From Crenalkalicoccus roseus (lineage in GTDB: Bacteria > Pseudomonadota > Alphaproteobacteria > Acetobacterales > Acetobacteraceae): a stretch of 32,857 bases of DNA. The DNA is taken from assembly GCF_004761865.1 (NCBI RefSeq), contig NZ_SJDM01000035.1, forward strand, positions 1-32,857, written 5' to 3'. Position numbers and translations under genes: made by a program. The notes below the pieces were generated by a model. It saw only the letters and a program-made list of their open reading frames with translations. It made no database searches and was not told the origin of the DNA. Below are positions 24,289 through 32,857 of this stretch, one piece after another (position 1 is the stretch's first letter; each line of letters opens with the position of its first letter).

Positions 24289-25218
24289 ATGGCGGTGCTG
24301 GTTCTGGCCGACCACGACGGCTCGGCGGTGATGCAGCCGACGCGCAGCGCGGTGGCCGCGGCGCAGAAGCTCGGCGAGGTGCACCTGCTGGTGCTCGGCC
24401 CGGCGGCGGCGGCGCAGGCGGCGGCGAAGCTGCCGGGCGTGGCCAAGGTGCTGCACGGCGACGCCGCGATCTACGCCAACCGCCTGGCCGAACCGGTGGC
24501 GGCGCTGCTGGCGCGGCTCGCGCCGGACTACTCGCACCTGCTCGCCCCGGCCTCGGCCGCGGGCAAGAACGTGATGCCGCGCGCCGCCGCGCTGCTCGAC
24601 GTGCAGGTGATCTCCGACATCTCCGGCGTCGTCGACGCCGACACCTTCATCCGCCCGATCTACGCCGGCAACGCCCTGGCCACGGTGAAGTCCTCCGACC
24701 CGAAGAAGGTCATCACCGTCCGCGCCGCGAGCTTCGACCCGGTGCCGGCCGAGGGCGGCAGCGCCCCCGTCGAGGCAGCGCCCGTGGTGGAGGATCCCGG
24801 CCTGTCGCGCTTCGTCGGCGCCGAGATCGCCAAGAGCGAGCGGCCGGAACTGACCGCGGCGCGCGTCGTCGTCTCCGGCGGGCGCGCCATGGGCTCGGCG
24901 GAGAATTTCAAGCTCATCGAGCGGGTGGCGGACAAGCTCGGCGCCGCCATCGGCGCCTCCCGCGCCGCGGTGGACGCCGGCTACGCGCCGAACGACCTGC
25001 AGGTGGGCCAGACCGGCAAGATCGTGGCGCCCGAGCTCTACATCGCCGTCGGCATCTCCGGCGCCATCCAGCACCTGGCCGGGATGAAGGACAGCAAGGT
25101 GATCGTCGCCATCAACAAGGACGAGGAGGCGCCGATCTTCCAGGTGGCCGACTACGGCCTGGTCGCCGACCTGTTCAAGGCGGTGCCGGAGCTCGAGGCC
25201 GAGCTGGACAAGAAGTGA
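24289..25218 (+). CDS. etfA: Electron transfer flavoprotein alpha subunit
   Basis: A 309-residue subunit carrying the FAD. The N-terminal half ([32 protein letters not shown] and [34 protein letters not shown]) is the alpha/beta domain; the FAD domain includes [94 protein letters not shown]. All standard FAD-contact motifs are present. Ends with a KK tail. Followed by a 12-bp GC hairpin and then, 110 bp on, hbd, which supplies a neighbouring step in acyl-CoA metabolism. Confidence 0.97.
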   Translation: MAVLVLADHDGSAVMQPTRSAVAAAQKLGEVHLLVLGPAAAAQAAAKLPGVAKVLHGDAAIYANRLAEPVAALLARLAPDYSHLLAPASAAGKNVMPRAAALLDVQVISDISGVVDADTFIRPIYAGNALATVKSSDPKKVITVRAASFDPVPAEGGSAPVEAAPVVEDPGLSRFVGAEIAKSERPELTAARVVVSGGRAMGSAENFKLIERVADKLGAAIGASRAAVDAGYAPNDLQVGQTGKIVAPELYIAVGISGAIQHLAGMKDSKVIVAINKDEEAPIFQVADYGLVADLFKAVPELEAELDKK

Positions 25219-25226
25219 CGCCCCCG

Positions 25227-25257
25227 CGCCCGGCGCGCGGTCGGGGCGCGCCGGGCG
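25227..25257. terminator. Perfect 12-bp hairpin after etfA
   Basis: CGCCCGGCGCGC (25227-25238), 7-nt loop, GCGCGCCGGGCG (25246-25257), starting 8 bp after the etfA stop. It is very stable but without a T-run, so it may serve Rho-assisted termination, pausing or mRNA protection and separate etfBA from hbd partly. Confidence 0.55.
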
Positions 25258-25328
25258 GCGGGGAGCGTCCGTGACGCACCGGCCTGGGGTTCCGCCCCGG
25301 GCCGCTTTCGCATCGGGGAGAGGAAGGC

Positions 25329-26207
25329 ATGGCGGAGGCAAGGAAGGTCGGCGTGGTCGGCGCCGGGCTGATGGGCAACGGCATCGCGCATGTCGCGGCG
25401 CTGTCGGGGCTCGAGGTGGTGCTGATGGACGTGAACGCGCAGGCGCTGGAGAAGGCGCTGGCGACCATCGGCCGGAACATGGACCGCCAGGTGCAGCGCG
25501 GCGGCATCGGCGCCGCCGACAAGGAGGCGGCGCTCGCGCGCATCGCCACCGCCACCGACCACGACCGCTTCGGCGACTGCGACATCGTGATCGAGGCGGC
25601 GACCGAGAACGAGGCGATCAAGCTGAAGATCTACCAGGCGCTGTGCCCGAAGCTGCGCCCGGACGCGATCCTCGCCACCAACACCTCCTCCATCCCGATC
25701 ACCCGCCTCGCCGCCGGCACCGACCGGCCGGGCCGCTTCATCGGCATGCACTTCTTCAACCCGGTGCCGATGATGAAGCTGGTCGAGGTGATCCGCGGCC
25801 TCGCCACCGAGGATGCGACGGCCGAGGCGGTGCGCGCCCTGGCGCAGCGCATGGGCAAGACCGTGGTGGACGCGGCCGACTATCCCGCCTTCGTCGTCAA
25901 CCGCATCCTCTGCCCGATGCTGAACGAGGCGATCTTCGCCCTGATGGAGGGGGTGGGCGACGTGCGGGCGATCGACGCCGGCATGAAGCTCGGCGCCAAC
26001 CATCCGATGGGGCCGCTCGAACTCTGCGACTTCGTGGGGCTGGACACGCTCTATTCGGTGCTGAAGGTGCTGCATGAGGGGCTGGGCGACCCGAAATACC
26101 GCCCCTGCCCGCTGCTCGCGAAGTATGTCGAGGCCGGCTGGCTCGGGCGGAAGACCGGCAAGGGCTTCTACGACTACAGCACCAACCCGCCGACGCCGAC
26201 GCGCTAG
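25329..26207 (+). CDS. hbd: 3-hydroxybutyryl-CoA dehydrogenase
   Basis: A 292-residue soluble enzyme oxidising (S)-3-hydroxybutyryl-CoA to acetoacetyl-CoA with NAD(P). The Rossmann motif [21 protein letters not shown] has GxGxxG at 11-16. [21 protein letters not shown] and [13 protein letters not shown] follow; the catalytic dyad is His141 ([16 protein letters not shown]) and Glu153. The C-terminal domain contains [22 protein letters not shown] and [32 protein letters not shown] precedes the ATG. The position after etfBA is conserved in alphaproteobacteria. Its stop TAG is the first three bases of repeat copy 4. The symbol hbd is used for the family; hbdA is a synonym in some genomes. Confidence 0.95.
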   Translation: MAEARKVGVVGAGLMGNGIAHVAALSGLEVVLMDVNAQALEKALATIGRNMDRQVQRGGIGAADKEAALARIATATDHDRFGDCDIVIEAATENEAIKLKIYQALCPKLRPDAILATNTSSIPITRLAAGTDRPGRFIGMHFFNPVPMMKLVEVIRGLATEDATAEAVRALAQRMGKTVVDAADYPAFVVNRILCPMLNEAIFALMEGVGDVRAIDAGMKLGANHPMGPLELCDFVGLDTLYSVLKVLHEGLGDPKYRPCPLLAKYVEAGWLGRKTGKGFYDYSTNPPTPTR

Positions 26208-26309
26208 AGCGGATCGCGGACGGCTGGAAACAGCCGGGAGCGGACTCTGCCCTGCAACCACCGGGCCGGAGCCGCTTCCGCGCTCACAGCCGGGTGGAAA
26301 CGGCTCCAG
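26205..26309 (-). repeat. Composite palindromic intergenic repeat, full-length copy 4
   Basis: The reverse-complement counterpart of copy 1. Reading plus, TAGAGCGGATCGCGG, the hairpin GGCTG-GAAA-CAGCC, then GGACTCTGCCC and module A: GGAGCCGCTTCC (26268-26279), 16-nt loop, GGAAACGGCTCC (26296-26307). The loop is as long as in copy 1 (16 nt) and shares its AC-C-GC-TGA-CGC pattern when reversed. The first TAG is the hbd stop. It fills most of the 145-bp gap between the convergent hbd and phzF-like genes. Confidence 0.85.
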
Positions 26310-26352
26310 CGCCGATCCGCGCCGGCGGCCCGCGCGGGCGGGCAGGGCGGCA

Positions 26353-27143
26353 TCAGCCGCCGGGCAGGAACACCTCGCCGCGGGCGTAGAGCACCGCCGT
26401 GCCCGCCATGCGCACGCGGCCCTCGCGCAGCGCGCACCAGAGGGTGCCGCCGCGCGGGCTCGCCTGGCGGCAGACCAGACGGTCGCGGCCGAGGCGCGCC
26501 GCCCAGAAGGGCACGAGCTGCACATGCGCCGCCCCGGTCACCGGGTCCTCCGGCACGCCGACCTTGATGGCGAAGTAGCGGCTGGTCACGTCCGCGCCGC
26601 CCTCGCCGCCCGCGGCCGTGACGATCACCCGCTCCGGCCCCGGCAGCGCCGCCAGCGCCGCGTGGTCGGGGGCGAGGGCGGCCACCTGCGCCGGGCTCTC
26701 CATCACGCAGATCCAGTCCCGCGCCCGCCACACCTCGCGCGGCGCGGCGCCGAGCGCGGCGGCGAGGCCCGGCGGCGGCTCCGCCCGCTCCGCCGCGCGG
26801 GCGGGGAAGTCGAGCACCAGGCGCTCCCCCTCCCGCTCCACGCGCAGCACCCCCGACAGGGTGCGGAAGGCGAAGGGCGGCGCGTGGCCGCGCTCCTCGG
26901 CCAGGACGAAGGCGCTGGCCAGCGTCGCGTGGCCGCAGAGTTCCACCTCGGTGCGCGGGGTGAACCAGCGCAGGTGCCACCCCTCCCCCTCCGCCACCAG
27001 GAAGGCGGTCTCGCTGAGGTTGTGCTCCGCCGCCATCGCCTGCAGCACCGGATCGGGCAGCCAGGCGGGCAGCGGCACCACGGCCGCCGGATTGCCCTCG
27101 AAGGGTCGCGCGGCGAAGGCGTCCACCAGGTAGAGCGGCAGCC

Positions 27144-27147
<4 letters not shown>
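26353..27147 (-). CDS. PhzF family isomerase-like protein
   Basis: A 264-residue member of the PhzF/YddE diaminopimelate-epimerase-like fold. Signatures: LYLVDAFAARPFEGNPAAVV, NLSETAFL with the acid/base Glu46, WFTPRTEVELCGHATLASAFVL (71-76 CGHATL), and GVPEDPVTGAAHVQLVPFWAARLG. The E46 position corresponds to the catalytic Glu45 of PhzF. Phenazine genes are absent, so it is not PhzF itself; the substrate is unknown. It begins in an ATGA overlap with thiD, the last gene of the ftsH-folP-glmM-thiD-phzF run. It converges on hbd across a repeat. Confidence 0.88.
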
Positions 27148-29380
<2,233 letters not shown>

Positions 29381-29468
29381 GGGAGGGTCTCCGGCAGCCG
29401 GATGCGACCCCCTGGGTAGCCCGGCCGGGGCCGAATTTCCACAGCCGCCGCGGCGCCGCGCGGGCGCC

Positions 29469-30527
29469 TCAGCCCTGCGCCGGCGCGCCATGGACGCAGG
29501 CCTCCCAGACCCGCAGCGCCTGCACCGTCTCGGCCACGTCATGCACCCGCAGGATGGCGGCGCCGCGCCCGGCGGCGGCGAGCGCCACGGCAAGGCTGCC
29601 GGCGAGGCGCCGCGCCGGCTCCGCCACCCCGGAGAGGCGGCCGACGAAGCCCTTGCGCGAGGCGCCGACCAGGATCGGGCAGCCGAGCCCGGCCAGCAGC
29701 GGCAGCCGCTCTATCAACTCCAGGTTGTGCGCCAGGGTCTTGCCGAAGCCGATGCCAGGGTCGAGGGCGAGGCGCGCGCGGGGGATGCCGGCCGCCTCCG
29801 CCGCCGCCACCCGCTCGCGCAGGAACGCCGCCACCTCCAGCGCCACATCCTGGTAGCGAGGGTCGTCCTGCATGGTCCGCGGGTCGAGGCCGCGCATGTG
29901 CATCAGCACCGCCGCGGCGCCCGAGCGTGCCACCACCCCGGCCGCCTCCGCGTCGTGGCGCAGCGCCGAGACGTCGTTGACCACGGCCGCCCCGGCCTCC
30001 AGCACCGCCGCCATGGTGGCGGCGTTGCGCGTATCCACCGAGAGGACGGCCCCGGCACCGGCCAGCGCCCGCACCACGGGCAGGATGCGGCGGCACTCCT
30101 CCTCGGGCGGCACGGGCGCCGCGCCGGGGCGGGTCGATTCGCCGCCGATGTCGAGCAGGTCGGCCCCGGCGGCGAGCAGCGCCCGGCCCTGCGCCACCGC
30201 CGCCTCCGGCGTCGCGGCCAGCCCGTCGCCCGAGAAGCTGTCCGGGGTGACGTTGACGATGCCCATCACCAGCGGCCGGCCAGGCGCCTTCGGGGCGAGG
30301 CCGGCGAAGCGGGGCGGGGGGCGGGTCAGCGGCGACAGCAGCGCCGACCACCCGTCCGGCACCCGCCCCGCGGGCAGCACCGCGCGCGTCGCGCCGTCCT
30401 CGATCAGCCGCGCCAGGGAAAAGGCCATCGGCCCACCCAGGAAGGGCAGGGCATGGCCGGCCTCGACGGCGAGCGCCGCCGACGGGCCCGTGGTCAGGCC
30501 CAGCGGCTCGATCCAGCGTCCCTTCAT
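29469..30527 (-). CDS. folP: Dihydropteroate synthase
   Basis: Joins p-aminobenzoate and the pterin pyrophosphate to make dihydropteroate, the sulfonamide target. 352 residues; the TIM-barrel part starts near residue 86, preceded by an N-terminal segment of about 80 residues unlike the E. coli enzyme (282 residues), as in several alphaproteobacteria. [15 protein letters not shown] (88-102), [57 protein letters not shown] and [10 protein letters not shown] are the standard motifs. ATG 30527; spacing to ftsH is 22 bp. ftsH-folP-glmM is the classical proteobacterial order. The 88-bp gap to glmM shows no clear promoter. Confidence 0.95.
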   Translation of the reverse strand: MKGRWIEPLGLTTGPSAALAVEAGHALPFLGGPMAFSLARLIEDGATRAVLPAGRVPDGWSALLSPLTRPPPRFAGLAPKAPGRPLVMGIVNVTPDSFSGDGLAATPEAAVAQGRALLAAGADLLDIGGESTRPGAAPVPPEEECRRILPVVRALAGAGAVLSVDTRNAATMAAVLEAGAAVVNDVSALRHDAEAAGVVARSGAAAVLMHMRGLDPRTMQDDPRYQDVALEVAAFLRERVAAAEAAGIPRARLALDPGIGFGKTLAHNLELIERLPLLAGLGCPILVGASRKGFVGRLSGVAEPARRLAGSLAVALAAAGRGAAILRVHDVAETVQALRVWEACVHGAPAQG

Positions 30528-30549
30528 GGGTCCGGCCGGCTGCTCGCCC

Positions 30550-32472
30550 TCAGGCTGGGGCCGGACCGGGCGTGTAGCCGCCGCCGGTGTCGGGGCGCGG
30601 GACGCGGCCGGAGGTCGGCACGCTGCCGCGGCCGGTGGGGGCGGGCTCCTCCGCGCGGTTGCGCACCACCGGCTCGCCGCGGATCACGAGCTTGATCTCC
30701 TCCCCGGTCAGGGTCTCGTGCTCCAGCAGCCCCTTGGCCAGCAGGTGCAGCTCGTCGATGTTCTCCGACAGCACCTGCTTGGCCTTCTGGTAGGCCTCGT
30801 CGATGATGCGGCGGATCTCGGCGTCGATCTGCTGCGCCGTGGCCTCGGAGACGTTCTTCGACTGGGTGACGGAATGGCCGAGGAACACCTCCTGGCTGTT
30901 CTCGCCATAGGCGATCATGCCGAGCTTCTCGCTCATGCCCCATTCGGTGACCATGCGCCGCGCCTGGTCGGTCGCCATCTTGATGTCGCCGGCGGCGCCG
31001 TTGGAGACCTTGTCGGGGCCGAAGATCAACTCCTCCGCCACGCGCCCGCCCATGGCCATGGCGAGTTCCTGCAGCAGCTTGGACTTGTGCTTGGAGTAGC
31101 GGTCGCCCTCCGGCAGCGACATGACGAGGCCGAGCGCCCGGCCGCGCGGGATGATCGTCGCCTTGTGGACGGGGTCGCACTCGGGGAGCTTCAGCGCCAC
31201 CAGCGCGTGGCCGGCCTCGTGGTAGGCGGTCATGCGCTTCTCGTCCTCGGACATGACGAGCGAGCGGCGCTCGGCGCCCATCAGCACCTTGTCCTTGGCC
31301 GCCTCGAATTCCGCCATGCTGACGGTGCGCCGCCCGGTGCGCGCGGCGAGCAGCGCCGCCTCGTTCACCAGGTTGGCGAGGTCGGCCCCCGAGAAGCCCG
31401 GCGTGCCGCGCGCGATCACCTTCGGGTCCACGTCGGCGGCGAGCGGCACCTTGCGCATGTGGACCCGGAGGATCTTCTCCCGCCCGTTCACGTCCGGGTT
31501 CGGCACCACCACCTGCCGGTCGAAGCGGCCCGGGCGCAGCAGCGCGGGGTCGAGCACGTCCGGCCGGTTGGTGGCGGCGATCAGGATCACCCCCTCGTTC
31601 GCCTCGAAGCCGTCCATCTCGACCAGCATCTGGTTGAGCGTCTGCTCGCGCTCGTCGTTGCCGCCGCCGAGGCCCGCGCCGCGATGGCGGCCGACCGCGT
31701 CGATCTCGTCGATGAAGATGATGCAGGGGGCGTTCTTCTTGCCCTGCTCGAACATGTCGCGCACGCGCGAGGCGCCGACGCCCACGAACATCTCGACGAA
31801 GTCGGAGCCGGAGATGGTGAAGAAGGGCACGTTCGCCTCGCCGGCGATGGCGCGGGCGAGCAGCGTCTTGCCGGTGCCGGGCGGGCCGACCAGCAGCACG
31901 CCCTTCGGGATCTTGCCGCCGAGGCGCTGGAACTTCTGCGGGTCGCGCAGGAAGTCCACGATCTCCTCGAGCTCGCCCTTGGCCTCGTCGATGCCCGCGA
32001 CGTCGTCGAAGGTGACGCGGCCCTGCTTCTCCGTCAGCAGCCGGGCGCGGGACTTGCCGAAGCCCATGGCGCGGCCGCCGCCGCCCTGCATCTGGCGCAT
32101 GAAGAAGATCCAGACGCCGATCAGCAGCAGCATCGGGAACCAGGAGAGCAGGTAGTGCCCGAGGTTGATGTCGCTCTCCTCCGGCCGGGCGACGACGCGC
32201 ACGCCGCGCTCGGTCAGCCGGCTGACCAGCGCCGGATCCTCCGGCGTGTAGGTCTGGAAGGTGCGCCCGTCGGCGAGCTGGCCGGTGACGGACCGCCCCT
32301 GGATCACGACGTCGCGCACATGCCCCGCGGCGACCTCGTTGAGGAAGTCGCTGTAGGCCACCTGCTGGGCGCCGCGCTGCGCCGTGCCGCTGGGCTGGAA
32401 GAGGTTGAACAGCGCCACCAGCAGCAGCGCCACGATGACCCAGAGCGCCAGATTCCGGCCGAAATTGTTCAC
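30550..32472 (-). CDS. ftsH: ATP-dependent zinc metalloprotease FtsH
   Basis: A 640-residue membrane AAA+ protease that degrades membrane and short-lived regulatory proteins (for example LpxC and RpoH in E. coli). Helix 1 is at about 8-24 and helix 2 at about 108-126, with a periplasmic domain between. Walker A is GPPGTGKT (196-203), Walker [10 protein letters not shown] with Asp255 and Glu256, the second region of homology includes [19 protein letters not shown] (301-319), and the zinc motif HEAGH is at 418-422, with the later Asp in [13 protein letters not shown]. The C-terminus is Pro/Gly-rich. The start is GTG 32472 (no ATG nearby). tilS ends 49 bp upstream; tilS-ftsH is an expected alphaproteobacterial pair. 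Confidence 0.98.
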   Translation of the reverse strand: MNNFGRNLALWVIVALLLVALFNLFQPSGTAQRGAQQVAYSDFLNEVAAGHVRDVVIQGRSVTGQLADGRTFQTYTPEDPALVSRLTERGVRVVARPEESDINLGHYLLSWFPMLLLIGVWIFFMRQMQGGGGRAMGFGKSRARLLTEKQGRVTFDDVAGIDEAKGELEEIVDFLRDPQKFQRLGGKIPKGVLLVGPPGTGKTLLARAIAGEANVPFFTISGSDFVEMFVGVGASRVRDMFEQGKKNAPCIIFIDEIDAVGRHRGAGLGGGNDEREQTLNQMLVEMDGFEANEGVILIAATNRPDVLDPALLRPGRFDRQVVVPNPDVNGREKILRVHMRKVPLAADVDPKVIARGTPGFSGADLANLVNEAALLAARTGRRTVSMAEFEAAKDKVLMGAERRSLVMSEDEKRMTAYHEAGHALVALKLPECDPVHKATIIPRGRALGLVMSLPEGDRYSKHKSKLLQELAMAMGGRVAEELIFGPDKVSNGAAGDIKMATDQARRMVTEWGMSEKLGMIAYGENSQEVFLGHSVTQSKNVSEATAQQIDAEIRRIIDEAYQKAKQVLSENIDELHLLAKGLLEHETLTGEEIKLVIRGEPVVRNRAEEPAPTGRGSVPTSGRVPRPDTGGGYTPGPAPA

Positions 32473-32521
32473 CGATGCCTATCCCGTTCCCGCCAGGCAC
32501 CCCTGCAACGCATGAGGGGGC

Positions 32522-32857
32522 TCATGGCCGCATGGCTCCTGCCACCCCCACACATGGGGGCGGACTCCCCGGCATTGAATGGCCGCCCCGGCCCGCGGCG
32601 CCCATGCCCGCCACCGGCCCGCCGGCCGGGGCGAAGATCAGGGCGAAGCGCGCCGAGACCGCCGCATCAGGATAGAGCAGCGCCGGCACGGCCACCAGCA
32701 CCCGCTCCCGACGGATCGCCGGCAGGGCCGCCAGCGCCGCCGCCGGCAGGGCCGGCGCGAGGCCCCGCAGCCCGGCGGCCTCGGCGCCGAGCGCGCCGAT
32801 GACGGCGCCCGGCGCGCCCGGCCCCGTCAGGCGGAAGCGCCGGTCCCAGACGGCGCC
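32522..32857 (-). CDS. tilS: tRNA(Ile)-lysidine synthetase, C-terminal part (partial)
   Basis: The 3' end of a gene entering from the right edge: 111 residues then TGA. The start of the visible part, AVWDRRFRLTGPGAP, matches the WDGRF segment near the TilS C-terminus; ALPAIRRERVLVAVPALLYPD and ARFALIFAP follow the family pattern. TilS modifies the wobble C of isoleucine tRNA to lysidine. Catalytic N-terminal residues lie outside the window. The last 30 residues (Gly/Pro/Cys-rich, GMGAAGRGGHSMPGSPPP) look poorly conserved. The position 49 bp upstream of ftsH supports the call. No in-window start codon exists. Confidence 0.82.
   Translation of the reverse strand, partial: GAVWDRRFRLTGPGAPGAVIGALGAEAAGLRGLAPALPAAALAALPAIRRERVLVAVPALLYPDAAVSARFALIFAPAGGPVAGMGAAGRGGHSMPGSPPPCVGVAGAMRP

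Overview
The window is very GC-rich chromosomal DNA with proteobacterial core genes. The 3' end of an hpnN-type hopanoid transporter, the argD-argF-hslO order, the etfB-etfA-hbd block and the tilS-ftsH-folP-glmM block together suggest an alphaproteobacterium, most likely of the Acetobacteraceae (Roseomonas-like). This assignment is an inference from gene content, order and base composition; no rRNA or species marker is present. Genes are densely packed, GTG and TTG starts are frequent, and several neighbours overlap by 4 nt.

Layout. 1-3050 (+): end of hpnN, lnt (lipoprotein N-acylation) and an XRE-type regulator with its own promoter and an adjacent inverted repeat. 3191-7501: DUF2244 membrane protein (-) divergent from nth (+), then a minus-strand run of a lipoprotein, a possible 22-residue membrane peptide, pgeF, a MidA/NDUFAF7-type methyltransferase, and tRNA-Ala(GGC). 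7762-11803 (mostly +): scoA-scoB (3-oxoacid CoA-transferase), folE, a small lipoprotein (-), a GlcG/HbpS-like protein and a secreted PRC-barrel protein. 11940-16778 (+): argD-argF-hslO, then a lipoprotein, a RidA-family protein lacking the usual catalytic arginine, and recX. 16821-18752: an SDR oxidoreductase (-) divergent from azlC-azlD. 18933-20623 (+): a degenerate-GGDEF/intact-EAL protein followed 14 bp later by a stand-alone BLUF photoreceptor. 20649-23015 (-): a large MscS-family channel. 23169-26207 (+): a HIG1-type small membrane protein, then etfB-etfA and hbd. 26353-32857 (-): tilS(partial)-ftsH-folP-glmM-thiD-phzF.

Two items stand out. First, the EAL + BLUF pair looks like a two-protein, blue-light-controlled cyclic-di-GMP phosphodiesterase, comparable in principle to PapA/PapB of Rhodopseudomonas palustris. 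Second, a composite palindromic repeat occurs four times (3048-3153, 7631-7716, 16776-16824, 26205-26309). It lies in intergenic DNA, and in three copies the terminal TAG is the stop codon of the adjacent gene; at 16776-16824 one palindrome supplies the stop codons of both convergent genes. The rest is largely housekeeping: envelope assembly, arginine synthesis, fatty-acid/ketone-body and electron-transfer metabolism, folate and cell-wall precursor synthesis, and proteolysis.
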